Assembly (NCBI GenBank): GCA_016790575.1
Contig: JAEUOU010000007.1
Span: 91,675-155,674 of the forward strand
DNA from: Burkholderiaceae bacterium
GTDB lineage: Bacteria; Pseudomonadota; Gammaproteobacteria; Burkholderiales; Burkholderiaceae_C
Reading direction: 5' to 3'
Length of the DNA: 64,000 nt
Part shown: positions 7,468-15,888 of the stretch, piece after piece
Position numbering within the stretch: position 1 is the first letter of the stretch
Layout: each line of letters starts with the position of its first letter
Position numbers and translations under genes: made by a program
The notes under the pieces: generated by a model
The model's input: only the letters and a program-made list of their open reading frames with translations
What the model was told of the DNA's origin: nothing
Database searches by the model: none

Positions 7468-8397
7468 TCATCGGCGGGCGCTGTCGGACACAAAAGCCAC
7501 CGCCGCGCAGACCGCTGCCACCTGGGCGGCAATGCATTGCTCAGGGTTGGTGCGCGCACTGTCGGGGTAGACCTCGGTGATGCTGGTGTAGCGCGCACCG
7601 GTCACCGACGTGCACAGACCCCAGTCTTTGACCGGGTAACGAATGACCCCCGGCGCCACCACCGGACAGCCGATGATCTGCCCTTTGTGGTCAGGCTCGG
7701 CAATGTGGGTGACCCGAGAAACGGCGTCGATGATGGCCGCCTGCAGCGCCGGCTGGGGGTTTTCGGCGTCATCCACCAGATAGAAGCCATCCGGGATGAG
7801 ACCAGGTTCAAAGGGCTTGCCGTCGCGGGCAGCCAGGGCCGGGCGAAATTCGGACTCGTCCGTGTCGGTGGTTTCGTGCAGGTCAATGTGCAGCGTGAAC
7901 TGCCCCGCCCACAGCGACACCAGCCGCTGCAGCGCGGCCACTTCGCGCGCGGGGCTGTCAGGCAGAAATGACCGGTTGGGGTCCACGGCGTCGGCGTTCC
8001 AGCGCTGGACCCGCTCATACGACCACGGGCTGACACAGGGCACCACCAGCAGGTTGACACCGGCCGACAGCTGCTCCGCCTGGGTCTGCAGGAAACGCAG
8101 CGCACCCATCACACCACTGGTTTCATAGCCGTGCACACCACCGGTCACCAGAACACCCGGGCGACCCGGGCACCAGGGGCCATTGCGCATGGCCAGCAGT
8201 TCGAAACGCTCGATCCCGACCGCCAGTTCTCCGTAGGGAACGGCTTCGAAGCGGGGAATCAGGGCCAGAAGGGGCTTCAGCACATCGTCGGCATACCGGC
8301 GCTGCACACGCTGGCGCTGGCGCCAGGCGCGGCGCTCGGCAACGCCCCAGGGTTCACCGGGGCGGGAGACGGGTGTAGCCGAAAGGTCGGAGTGCAT
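7468..8397 (-). CDS. M14/AstE-AspA-like zinc carboxypeptidase-type hydrolase
   Basis: 309 residues from the ATG at 8397. A zinc-binding HxxE motif occurs as H89-GY-E92 (GGVHGYETSG), a later ligand candidate is in LHIDLHETTD, and a C-terminal ITEVYP segment could hold the catalytic Glu. This is the succinylglutamate desuccinylase/aspartoacylase branch of peptidase M14. The substrate (N-acyl amino acid or peptide) cannot be told. It is convergent with the LysR gene, with a 9-base gap. Confidence 0.82.
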   Translation of the reverse strand: MHSDLSATPVSRPGEPWGVAERRAWRQRQRVQRRYADDVLKPLLALIPRFEAVPYGELAVGIERFELLAMRNGPWCPGRPGVLVTGGVHGYETSGVMGALRFLQTQAEQLSAGVNLLVVPCVSPWSYERVQRWNADAVDPNRSFLPDSPAREVAALQRLVSLWAGQFTLHIDLHETTDTDESEFRPALAARDGKPFEPGLIPDGFYLVDDAENPQPALQAAIIDAVSRVTHIAEPDHKGQIIGCPVVAPGVIRYPVKDWGLCTSVTGARYTSITEVYPDSARTNPEQCIAAQVAAVCAAVAFVSDSARR

Positions 8398-8477
8398 CGG
8401 ATTCAGACAACAGGCCGGTTCACATTCCAAAGTGGCATACCCTACCATGCCGAGCCGATTCCTGAAGGGACACCCTC

Positions 8478-8828
8478 ATGACATTTGTCGAAATTTTGAA
8501 TACTTTGCCATTCGTTTCTCACCTGAAGGCTTTGGAGTTGCTGGATTCCAACGGTCAGGTGGTCGCGACCATCGAAAACCGGCCCGGCCAGGCCGGATCG
8601 CTGGCCGTTTACCACGCGCTGGCACTGCAATACGGCGGCAACCTTTCGCCAGAAGCGGCCGCCCAGGGGCTGGAGTGGTATGCCGAGCACACCGCCGACG
8701 CGCGCGCCCACCCCGGCAAACACCCCAACATCGACCGCCTGTTCGCCTGGGCGGCCGGCAGCGAACACTATGCGGTGCGACTGATCGCCAAACCAGCCAC
8801 CCCGGAACAAGACCCGCAGACGGTGTAG
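8478..8828 (+). CDS. DUF2322-like small protein
   Basis: 116 residues, soluble, with no Cys and no membrane segment. It opens MTFVEILNTLP and contains the block HTADARAHPGKHPNIDRLF, which I associate with the DUF2322 family of uncharacterised proteobacterial proteins. It lies divergent from the M14 enzyme and 31 bp ahead of the radical SAM gene, so it may share a transcript with the latter. The function is unknown. Confidence 0.7.
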   Translation: MTFVEILNTLPFVSHLKALELLDSNGQVVATIENRPGQAGSLAVYHALALQYGGNLSPEAAAQGLEWYAEHTADARAHPGKHPNIDRLFAWAAGSEHYAVRLIAKPATPEQDPQTV

Positions 8829-8859
8829 CGCGCTGTGCCACGGCACAATCGCCACCGCC

Positions 8860-9759
8860 ATGGCCGCCACCTTCCCCATCCGCTACATCGAACCGGTGTT
8901 CCGCCCGCCCAGCGAGGCGAACTCGGTGATCCTGCCCGTCACCAACGGCTGCTCGTGGAACCGCTGCACCTATTGCGAGATGTACACCGCGCCGCAGAAG
9001 ACATTCGCGTTGCGCGACGAGGACGAGACGCTCGAATCCATCCGCCGCCTCGGCGAGCTGTACGGCAGCCGCGTGCAGCGCGTGTTTCTGGGTGATGGCG
9101 ACGCGATGGCGCTGTCCACCCGGCGCCTGATGACGGTGCTGGACGCCATCCGCACCCACCTGCCCGGCGTGCGGCGCATCTCCAGCTACTGCCTGCCGCG
9201 CAACGTGCGCAACAAATCGGTGGCCGACCTGACCGCGCTGCGCGAGGCCGGCCTGTCGCTGGCCTACGTGGGCGCCGAATCGGGCGATGACGAGGTGCTG
9301 CGCAAGGTGAACAAGGGCGAAACCTTCGAGAGCACCCGCGACGCGCTGGACAAGCTGGGCGCGGCCGGCATCACCCGCTCGGTGATGCTGCTCAATGGCC
9401 TGGGCGGGCCGACGCTGTCACGCGCGCACGCCGAGCAGTCCGCCCGGCTGGCCAATGCCACGCAGCCGGAGTTCCTGGCGACGCTGGTGGTGAGTTTTCC
9501 GCAGGGCGAGGAACGCTTTCGCGCCAACTTCCCCGAATGGGAGCCGCTGGACCTGCCCGCGCTGTTCCGCGAGATGGAGACTTTTCTGCAGGCGCTGGAG
9601 CTGCGCCGCACCGTGTTCCGCAGCGACCACGCCTCCAACTGGCTGGTGCTCAAGGGCACGCTGGGTGCCGAAAAAGACCGCCTGCTGGCCCAGGTGCGCG
9701 CCGCCATCGCCGCACCGCAGGCCGCCCCGCTGCGCCCGGCCTGGATGCGCGGCCTGTAG
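8860..9759 (+). CDS. Radical SAM protein
   Basis: 299 residues. The [4Fe-4S] cluster motif is C31-x4-C36-x2-C39 (CSWNRCTYC), followed by the radical SAM TIM barrel with VFLGDGDAM, LAYVGAESGDDEVLRKVNKG and LNGLGG segments. There is no B12-binding domain. This wider-spaced motif occurs in a group of uncharacterised Elp3/coproporphyrinogen-III-oxidase-like radical SAM enzymes. The reaction is unknown. It ends three bases before the convergent psuG. Confidence 0.88.
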   Translation: MAATFPIRYIEPVFRPPSEANSVILPVTNGCSWNRCTYCEMYTAPQKTFALRDEDETLESIRRLGELYGSRVQRVFLGDGDAMALSTRRLMTVLDAIRTHLPGVRRISSYCLPRNVRNKSVADLTALREAGLSLAYVGAESGDDEVLRKVNKGETFESTRDALDKLGAAGITRSVMLLNGLGGPTLSRAHAEQSARLANATQPEFLATLVVSFPQGEERFRANFPEWEPLDLPALFREMETFLQALELRRTVFRSDHASNWLVLKGTLGAEKDRLLAQVRAAIAAPQAAPLRPAWMRGL

Positions 9760-9762
9760 CCA

Positions 9763-10722
9763 TCAGCCGGCGAGCCGCGCCAGTTCGCCCGCCACCGCCG
9801 CCGCCAGCCGGGCGTTGTTCAGGATCAGTGCGATGTTGGCGGCCAGGCTGTTGCCGCCCGTCAGCTCATTCACCCGCGCGAGCAGGAAGGGCGTGACGGC
9901 CTTGCCGGTGAGGCCCTGCGTGGCAGCGTCACGCAGCGCCGCCTCGATCGCGGTATCGATCACCGCGCGCGGCAGCGCATGCGCCTCGGGCACCGGGTTG
10001 GCGATCACCATGCCGCCGCGCAGGCCCATCGCCCACTGGGCCTGCAGCGCGCGGGCGATCTGGGCTGGCGTGTCCAGCCTGGCATCGACGCCAAAGCCGC
10101 TGTCGCGCGCAAAGAAGGCCGGCAGGCGGTCGGTGCCGTAGCCCACCACCGGCACGCCGTGGGTCTCCAGCACCTCCAGCGTGAGGCGAATGTCCAGGAT
10201 CGACTTCACGCCCGCGCAGACCACCGCCACCGGCGTGCGCGAGAGCTCCAGCAGGTCGGCCGAGATGTCGAAGCTCTCGCCCGCGCCCCGGTGCACCCCG
10301 CCGATGCCGCCGGTGGCAAACACCCGGATGCCCGCCAGCGCCGCGATGATCATCGTCGCCGCCACCGTGGTGGCGCCGGTCTGGCCCGCCGCCACGGCCA
10401 GCGGCAGATCGCGCCGGCTGAGCTTGGGCACGGCCGACCCGGAACGGCCCAGGGATTCGATCTCCGCGCGGCTCAGCCCAGCCTTCAGCCGCCCGTCCAC
10501 GACGGCGATCGTGGCAGGCACCGCCCCATGCGCGCGCACCTCGCCTTCGACCTGCAGCGCGGTCGCCACGTTCTGCGGGTAGGGCATGCCGTGGGAAATG
10601 ATGGTCGATTCCAGCGCCACCACCGGCCGGCGGGCCTCCAGCGCGGCGCGGACCTCGGGCGCGACATCCAGCGGCACAGCGGTGATGGCGTTCTGGCGGG
10701 GGGTATCAATTCCTGTTTTCAT
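9763..10722 (-). CDS. psuG: Pseudouridine-5'-phosphate glycosidase
   Basis: 319 residues. It cleaves (reversibly) pseudouridine 5'-phosphate to uracil and ribose 5-phosphate. Family hallmarks are VVALESTIISHGMPYP near the start, VPKLSRRDLP, TTVAATMIIA, FATGGIGGVHRGA and NPVPE. The usual pseudouridine kinase partner PsuK is not adjacent. The ATG at 10722 sits at the edge of a dispersed element: on this strand the element gives AAAAGGTCATTGTCTGCT just upstream, so it supplies a purine-rich AAAAGG stretch and part of the start codon context. Confidence 0.93.
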   Translation of the reverse strand: MKTGIDTPRQNAITAVPLDVAPEVRAALEARRPVVALESTIISHGMPYPQNVATALQVEGEVRAHGAVPATIAVVDGRLKAGLSRAEIESLGRSGSAVPKLSRRDLPLAVAAGQTGATTVAATMIIAALAGIRVFATGGIGGVHRGAGESFDISADLLELSRTPVAVVCAGVKSILDIRLTLEVLETHGVPVVGYGTDRLPAFFARDSGFGVDARLDTPAQIARALQAQWAMGLRGGMVIANPVPEAHALPRAVIDTAIEAALRDAATQGLTGKAVTPFLLARVNELTGGNSLAANIALILNNARLAAAVAGELARLAG

Positions 10723-10762
10723 AGCAGACAATGACCTTTTGACGATGGGAAAGAGCCTGAAT
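10720..10762 (+). repeat. Dispersed element, copy 4 (overlaps psuG start)
   Basis: A diverged copy containing CATAGCAGACAATGACCTTTT and then GACGATGGG. The CAT at 10720-10722 is the complement of the psuG start codon. Confidence 0.7.
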
Positions 10763-10819
10763 GACGAAAAAGGCCCCCGACAGCGGCGAGCTGGGCAAAA
10801 CCGCCCTGACCGGGCGCCG

Positions 10820-11161
10820 TCATGGCCGGGCCAGCCACAGCACCGCCGTCCAGACCAGGCCGAGCCCGTACAGCGTGCCGAAAATGCGCTGGTTGTGCTG
10901 CGCCAGCCAGCGCGGCAGGCAGATGTCGAAATTGGGCTGGCGCTCGTCGGTGTAGCGCGCGGCCAGGTCGGTGAGCGGGCAGCGCATCCGGTTGACCAGC
11001 AGCACCAGCACCTCGCCCGCCACCAGGGCAATCAGGCCGAAAGCCCAGCCCCAGGCGCCGCACCAGGCCGCCACCGGAATGGCCAGCACCGCCGACGCGA
11101 ACACCGCCCAGACGGCGGTGTGCAGCAGCTTGATGGCCAGCAGTGGGGTGGCAGCGGACAT
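10820..11161 (-). CDS. Small membrane protein of unknown function
   Basis: 113 residues with an N-terminal hydrophobic stretch (AIKLLHTAVWAVFASAVLAI), a second (WAFGLIALVAGEVLVLLV), and a third near the C-terminus (IFGTLYGLGLVWTAVLWLA). A soluble loop (CPLTDLAARYTDERQPNFDICLP) lies between. No enzymatic motif is visible. It is divergent from the DUF938 methyltransferase by 85 bp and lies in the same direction as psuG across a dispersed element. Inner-membrane location is likely; the role is unknown. Confidence 0.7.
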   Translation of the reverse strand: MSAATPLLAIKLLHTAVWAVFASAVLAIPVAAWCGAWGWAFGLIALVAGEVLVLLVNRMRCPLTDLAARYTDERQPNFDICLPRWLAQHNQRIFGTLYGLGLVWTAVLWLARP

Positions 11162-11246
11162 GGGGCAATGGTACGCACCTGCCCGGCGCGGGCGCCGATC
11201 CGTCATCATCCGGCCTGAGCACCACCACCCGATCCGTCCCGCCACC

Positions 11247-11897
11247 ATGTCCGAACCCGCCGCCCCCTCCATCTTCGAACCCGCCTTCAGCCCCGCCGCC
11301 GAGCGCAACCGCGAGCCGATTGCCGCGGTGCTGCGGGCACGGCTGCCCGCGCAGGGGCGGGCGCTGGAGGTGTCGTCGGGCACCGGCCAGCATGTGGCCT
11401 GGTTTGCCGCCGCCCTGCCCGGCTGGCACTGGCAGCCGACCGACTGGCAGGACAGCGGCTTTGCCAGCATTGCCGCCTGGGTGGCACGGGCCGGCGTGGC
11501 CAACGTGGCGCCGCCGCGGCGGCTGGACGTGACGGCCCATGCCTGGTTTCCCGATCAGGACCCGCCGCCATGGTTTGACCTGGTCTACAACGCCAACATG
11601 CTGCACATCGCCCCCTGGGCCTGCTGCGCCGGCCTGATGGCGGGCGCAGCGCGGCACCTGGCGCCGGGCGGGCGGCTGATCACCTACGGGCCGTATCTGG
11701 AAGACGACATGCCGACCAGCGAGGGCAACCGCGCGTTCGACGCCAGCCTGCGCGCCGAAAACCCCGCCTGGGGCCTGCGCCGGCGCGAAGACGTGGCCGC
11801 CGAAGCCGCCCGTGCCGGCCTGGTCCTGGCCGAGCGCCACGCCATGCCGGCCAACAACCTGCTGCTGGTGTGGCAGCGGGTGATCGAAAAATCCTGA
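11247..11897 (+). CDS. DUF938 family SAM-dependent methyltransferase
   Basis: 216 residues. It opens in the family manner (FEPAFSPAAERNREPI), then ALEVSSGTGQH as the SAM loop, WQPTDWQDSG as the acidic strand, and LVYNANMLHIAPW. The C-terminal half carries GPYLEDD and a RREDV segment. DUF938 proteins are predicted methyltransferases with unknown substrate. It is the only gene before a dispersed element and probably is transcribed alone. Confidence 0.88.
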   Translation: MSEPAAPSIFEPAFSPAAERNREPIAAVLRARLPAQGRALEVSSGTGQHVAWFAAALPGWHWQPTDWQDSGFASIAAWVARAGVANVAPPRRLDVTAHAWFPDQDPPPWFDLVYNANMLHIAPWACCAGLMAGAARHLAPGGRLITYGPYLEDDMPTSEGNRAFDASLRAENPAWGLRRREDVAAEAARAGLVLAERHAMPANNLLLVWQRVIEKS

Positions 11898-11900
11898 TTC

Positions 11901-11937
11901 AATAGCAAACAAGCACCTTTTCACGCTGGGTATGATC
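11901..11937 (+). repeat. Dispersed element, copy 5
   Basis: AATAGCAAACAAGCACC followed by TTTTCACGCTGGGTATGATC. It starts immediately after the DUF938 methyltransferase stop and lies about 40 bp before the next gene. Confidence 0.85.
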
Positions 11938-11975
11938 GAAAAGACCCCAGAAACCTCACCCCCGACGGAAACCCC

Positions 11976-12233
11976 ATGAAAAAACTCACCATCACGCTGC
12001 AGCTGGAACTGACCGTGCCCGACGACTGGGCCGTGGTTGACACCTCCGAAGGCACACCGGTCCTCAAGCTGCCCGACGGGCGATACCTCGATGTCGCTGT
12101 GGAGCCGCTGTTTGCCACCGACCCCGAGGACAACTGGTCCACCACCGACGACGAGGACGAGGCCGACGAGTTCTTCGGCCGGGTTGAAAGCGAGATGGTC
12201 AGCTACACCCTGTCGGACGTGGCTTCCGCCTGA
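11976..12233 (+). CDS. Small acidic hypothetical protein
   Basis: 85 residues. It has an N-terminal beta-strand-like segment (MKKLTITLQLELTVPDDW), then VLKLPDGRYLDVAVEPLF, then a very acidic tail (TTDDEDEADEFF). There is no membrane segment or known motif. The start is an ATG after a CCGACGGAAACCCC leader, with no strong ribosome site. The coding style matches its neighbours, so it is probably real. The function is unknown. Confidence 0.6.
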   Translation: MKKLTITLQLELTVPDDWAVVDTSEGTPVLKLPDGRYLDVAVEPLFATDPEDNWSTTDDEDEADEFFGRVESEMVSYTLSDVASA

Positions 12234-12447
12234 CGCTGCGATTGCGCGGCGCAGCCCGAACAGCGCCGCCACACCGGCATCCCCTGGCGCAGCCATGCCC
12301 GCAGCCCGATGCGGCATGGACGCCACAATCGGGTTGCCCCGTTGTTTCGTCAGGGCCCAAAGGCCGTACCATGACAGGCAACGGCACCTGAATCCACCAG
12401 AGACCCATTTCCCGCTCAGACGCCGCCACCGTACCCGAGGAATCACC

Positions 12448-12876
12448 ATGAAATCCGTCGCCGATCTGCTCAAGCTCCATAGCCACCCCCTGCGTACCAT
12501 CACCCCCGATGCCACCGTGTTCGAAGCCCTGCAGGTGCTGGCCGAACACGAAGTCGGCGCCTTGCTGGTGGTTGATGGCGGCCGTCTGGCCGGCATCGTT
12601 TCGGAGCGCGACTACACCCGCAAGGTGGCGCTGCAGGGCAAGAACTCGCGCGATATCCGGGTGTCGGACATCATGACCCGGGACGTGGTGGTCGTCAGCC
12701 CGCGGTCCCGCTCGCGCGAATGCATGGCGCTGATGAGCAGCCGCCGCATCCGGCACTTGCCGGTGGTCGACGGTAACCAGCCGGTGGGCATGCTGTCGAT
12801 CCGGGACATCCTGGACGACATCATCGCCGACCAGGAGGCCACCATCGAGCAGCTGGAAGCCTACATCAAGTCCTGA
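12448..12876 (+). CDS. Tandem CBS domain protein
   Basis: 142 residues consisting of two CBS motifs, roughly 10-65 and 75-135, with the usual ATVFEAL, VGALLVV, GIVSERDY, VSDIMTRDVVVVSP and RHLPVVDG signatures. A Bateman module of this size usually binds adenosine nucleotides and regulates or senses energy state. There is no fused effector domain. It precedes the YeeE/YedE pair by 26 bp and is probably cotranscribed, so it may report metabolic state to sulfur handling. That link is inference. Confidence 0.9.
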   Translation: MKSVADLLKLHSHPLRTITPDATVFEALQVLAEHEVGALLVVDGGRLAGIVSERDYTRKVALQGKNSRDIRVSDIMTRDVVVVSPRSRSRECMALMSSRRIRHLPVVDGNQPVGMLSIRDILDDIIADQEATIEQLEAYIKS

Positions 12877-12902
12877 TCGGCCCTGCCGGGATAATCACCG
12901 GC

Positions 12903-13376
12903 ATGGACTTGACCCTTTCCCTCTTCCCCCTGGGCTGGCAGCACTACCTGCTGGGCGGCCTGCTGATCGGCGCCGGTGTGGCGCTGCTGTTTGTGTTCAC
13001 TGGCCTGATCGGCGGCATGAGCACGGTGTTTTCCTCCACCTGGTCGTTTGTGGTGCAGCGGCCGTTCTTCCAGCAGGAGCGCTTCACCGCCTCGCGCACC
13101 TGGCGCCTGGTGTACGCGGCCGGGCTGGTGCTGGGCGCGCTGGTGTGGTGGCTGGGCTTCGGCGGCGGCGTGCCCGAAACCACGGCGGTGCCGGTGTGGC
13201 AGCTGGTGGCGGGCGGTTTTCTGGTGGGCTACGGCGCCCGCCTGGGCAACGGCTGCACCTCCGGCCACGGCATCTGCGGGCTGGGCTCGATGCAATGGCC
13301 CTCGCTGTTGGCCGTGCTGACCTTCATGGCCACTGCCTTCCTCACCGCCAACCTGACCGCACGGTGGATGGCATGA
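12903..13376 (+). CDS. YeeE/YedE family sulfur transporter, first half-protein
   Basis: 157 residues with four to five hydrophobic segments. The conserved GYGARLGNGCTSGHGICG block holds the key Cys residues, which in this family guide thiosulfate or related sulfur species through the membrane. A single half-unit is encoded, with the second half as a separate gene at 13438, the common split form of this family. The next gene in the run is a rhodanese-like protein, consistent with thiosulfate/sulfane-sulfur trafficking. Confidence 0.88.
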   Translation: MDLTLSLFPLGWQHYLLGGLLIGAGVALLFVFTGLIGGMSTVFSSTWSFVVQRPFFQQERFTASRTWRLVYAAGLVLGALVWWLGFGGGVPETTAVPVWQLVAGGFLVGYGARLGNGCTSGHGICGLGSMQWPSLLAVLTFMATAFLTANLTARWMA

Positions 13377-13437
13377 GCGCCGCGCCGGGCCGCCCCAAGC
13401 AAGCTCGCACCGCAGTGCGCAGCACGGAGGTTTCCAT

Positions 13438-13848
13438 ATGAACATTCAGAAATTGCTCGTCGTGCTGGTCGCCGGCGCCCTGTTCGGCTTCGGCCTGTCG
13501 CTGTCCACCATGATCCGGCCGGAGGTGGTGCTGAGCTTCCTGCGCTTTCAGGACTGGGGCCTGATGCTGGTGATGGGCGGCGCCGTGGTGGTGACGCTGG
13601 TGGCCTACACCCTCGCGCCGCGCTTCTTGACCCGCCCGCTGCTGGGCGGCAGCTTCGGCCAGTACCCCAGCGCCTGGAACCGTGACACCGCCACCGGCGC
13701 GGCGCTGTTCGGCATCGGCTGGGGCCTGTGCGGCGTCTGCCCCGGCCCGGCCATCGCCGGCCTGGGCGCCGGCAACGGGAGCCTGCTGTGGGCACTGGCC
13801 GGCATTGCGGCGGGCGGACTGGTGCAGGGGCTGCGCGCGCGGACCTGA
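13438..13848 (+). CDS. YeeE/YedE family sulfur transporter, second half-protein
   Basis: 136 residues, membrane protein. It opens KLLVVLVAGALFGFGLSLS and carries GIGWGLCGVCPGPAIAGLGAG, the Cys-containing counterpart of the motif in the preceding gene. It probably forms a heteromeric channel with the 12903-13376 product. The spacer between the two genes is 61 bp. Confidence 0.88.
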   Translation: MNIQKLLVVLVAGALFGFGLSLSTMIRPEVVLSFLRFQDWGLMLVMGGAVVVTLVAYTLAPRFLTRPLLGGSFGQYPSAWNRDTATGAALFGIGWGLCGVCPGPAIAGLGAGNGSLLWALAGIAAGGLVQGLRART

Positions 13849-13937
13849 GCGGCACGCGCCGGGGCGGGATTTGACGGTGGTCAAGGCGCTCCGGGGCGGA
13901 ACGAATCAGACTGAAACTCCATCACCTACGAGGAGCC

Positions 13938-14405
13938 ATGGTCATGATCACTTCCCGCACGCGACGCATCGCCGCAACGGTTGTTTTTGCGTTGTTCGCC
14001 CCACTGGCCTCGGCCCAGCTGGTATTGGCCCCGCCGGTTGCCCGCTGGGTCGACGAGGCCAAGCAGCAGGTTCCGCTGCTCGATCTGGCCGCCCTCAAGG
14101 CGGCGGTGGACGCCAACGAAACCGGCCTTCTGCTGGACGTCCGCGAGCCGGCAGAACTGGCGGCGTCGGGCATGTTGCCAGGTGCCATCAACATGCCGCG
14201 TGGCATCGTAGAACTGGCCGTCTGGGCGAAGGTGGGGTACCCGAACAACACGAACCTGGGGCAAAAGATTACGGTCTATTGCGGCACCACCTGGCGCAGT
14301 GCACTGGCCGCCAAGTCCCTGAAGGACCTTGGTTTCACCAACGTGCAACTTGCCAATATCCGGGTCGAAGAGTGGCGCGCATCCGGCTACCCGATGGTCA
14401 AGTAA
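13938..14405 (+). CDS. Exported single-domain rhodanese-like sulfurtransferase
   Basis: 155 residues. A signal peptide is likely (TRRIAATVVFALFAPLASAQ), so the protein is periplasmic. The rhodanese domain has LLLDVREPAE and the active loop C115-GTTWRS, with Cys115 expected to carry the persulfide. The ATG at 13938 follows GAGGAGCC, a good ribosome site. With the two YeeE/YedE genes upstream it forms a plausible periplasmic sulfur capture and import unit. Confidence 0.88.
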   Translation: MVMITSRTRRIAATVVFALFAPLASAQLVLAPPVARWVDEAKQQVPLLDLAALKAAVDANETGLLLDVREPAELAASGMLPGAINMPRGIVELAVWAKVGYPNNTNLGQKITVYCGTTWRSALAAKSLKDLGFTNVQLANIRVEEWRASGYPMVK

Positions 14406-14449
14406 CCCCAGCGACTTGCGCAACCCCCGGGGTGGGGTGAAATGGCGGG

Positions 14450-15262
14450 ATGCACACACCGAACGTGATCACCACCCAGGGTATCGACATCCATCTGGAC
14501 GGCACGGGGCCGTCCACCGTCCTGATGCTGCACGGCTGGCCTGACACCCACCGGCTGTGGGACGCCACCGTGGCGGCGCTGCAGGATCGGCACCGCTGCG
14601 TGCGCTTCACGCTGCCCGGCTTTGACCCGGCCTTGCCGCCACGCCCGACGTCCGTGGCGGACATGACGGCGCTGATCGCCGCGGTGGCCGATGCGGTGAG
14701 TCCCGACCAGCCGGTGACGCTGTTGCAGCACGACTGGGGCTGTGTCTTCGGCTACGAATACGCCATGCGCCACCCTGGCCGCGTGGCCCGCATCGTGGCC
14801 GTGGACATTGGCGACCACAACTCCGGTGCGCTGGCGCGCGCGCTGCCCGTGAAAGCCAAGCTGATGGTGCTGGCCTACCAGGTCTGGCTGGCGCTGGCCT
14901 GGCAGGTCGGGCGGCTCAGCGCCGGGCTGGGCAACCGCATGACGCGGTGGATGGCGCGGGCCATGCGCTGCCCCGCACCGCCGCAACAGGTGTCGTGGAT
15001 GATGAACTACCCCTATGCCATGGCCTGGTTCGGGCTCAAGGGCGGTTTGCGCGGCCTGGCGCCGGTGCGGCCGGCCTGTCCGGTGCTGTATTTCTACGGC
15101 AAACGCAAGCCGTTCCAGTTCCAGTCGCCCGCGTGGCTGGAGCGCCTGGCCGCCCGGGCCGGCAGCGCGGTGGTGCCGATGCGCACCGGCCACTGGGTGA
15201 TGCTGGACCAGCCCGACGATTTTCACCACCGCGTGGGCGCCTGGCTGGATCAGGCGGCATGA
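14450..15262 (+). CDS. Alpha/beta hydrolase (epoxide hydrolase/haloalkane dehalogenase type)
   Basis: 270 residues. The oxyanion motif is HGWPD at 28-32. The nucleophile elbow is QHDWG with Asp95, characteristic of epoxide hydrolases and haloalkane dehalogenases rather than Ser esterases. A catalytic His is expected in MRTGHWVML near the end. The substrate is unknown. It follows the rhodanese by 44 bp and is convergent with the AhpD-like gene. Confidence 0.85.
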   Translation: MHTPNVITTQGIDIHLDGTGPSTVLMLHGWPDTHRLWDATVAALQDRHRCVRFTLPGFDPALPPRPTSVADMTALIAAVADAVSPDQPVTLLQHDWGCVFGYEYAMRHPGRVARIVAVDIGDHNSGALARALPVKAKLMVLAYQVWLALAWQVGRLSAGLGNRMTRWMARAMRCPAPPQQVSWMMNYPYAMAWFGLKGGLRGLAPVRPACPVLYFYGKRKPFQFQSPAWLERLAARAGSAVVPMRTGHWVMLDQPDDFHHRVGAWLDQAA

Positions 15263-15274
15263 CCGCCGCGTGAT

Positions 15275-15865
15275 TCAGGCGTGGTGGCCGGGCGTCCAGC
15301 CCTGGGCTCCGACCGCCTTGTCCGCCACCGCGCGCGGCACGGCCTCCAGCGGCGTGGCCATGCTGTCGTTCCAGCGGTTCAGGAAACCGAACATCGCCAC
15401 CACACCGAGGATTTCGACGATCTGGCCCTCGCTCCAGTGGCTGCGCAGGCGCGCGAACAGCTCGTCCGTCACCGCGTTGGGGACACTGGCGGCGGCCAGG
15501 GCGAAATCGAGCGCCACCCGCTCGGCCTCGCTGTAGTGCGGGCTGTGGGCGTAAGCCCAGATGTCCGCCAGCTTGGCTTCGCTGACCCCGAAATTCTGTG
15601 CCCCCAGCAGCGTGTGGGCCTCGCAGTAGTGGCAGCCGGCGGCATGGCTGGCGATGTGGCCGATCAGGCGGCGAAACCCCAGGTCCACCTCACCGGCCGG
15701 GTCCATCACCGCGGCATTGAGCTGCGCAAAAGCCTGCACCAGGCGCGGGCGGCGCTGCATGGTCAACACGCTGTTGGGCGTGAAGCCCAGGGTGCCGAGG
15801 AAGAAGTCGAAGTGGGCCTTGAGTTCGGGCGTGGTGTCGGGCGGCAGGGGCGACAGGCGGGACAT
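15275..15865 (-). CDS. AhpD-like/carboxymuconolactone decarboxylase family protein
   Basis: 196 residues. The CxxC-H pattern GCHYCEAH, typical of AhpD-like peroxidase-related proteins, lies near the middle, followed by a helical C-terminal half. Likely a small thiol redox protein handling peroxide or a related oxidant. It is the last gene of a three-gene minus-strand run with HMCES and an AstE-like hydrolase (gaps 23 and 20 bp). Confidence 0.85.
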   Translation of the reverse strand: MSRLSPLPPDTTPELKAHFDFFLGTLGFTPNSVLTMQRRPRLVQAFAQLNAAVMDPAGEVDLGFRRLIGHIASHAAGCHYCEAHTLLGAQNFGVSEAKLADIWAYAHSPHYSEAERVALDFALAAASVPNAVTDELFARLRSHWSEGQIVEILGVVAMFGFLNRWNDSMATPLEAVPRAVADKAVGAQGWTPGHHA

Positions 15866-15888
15866 GGTGGTGGGCTTTGCAAAAGGTT

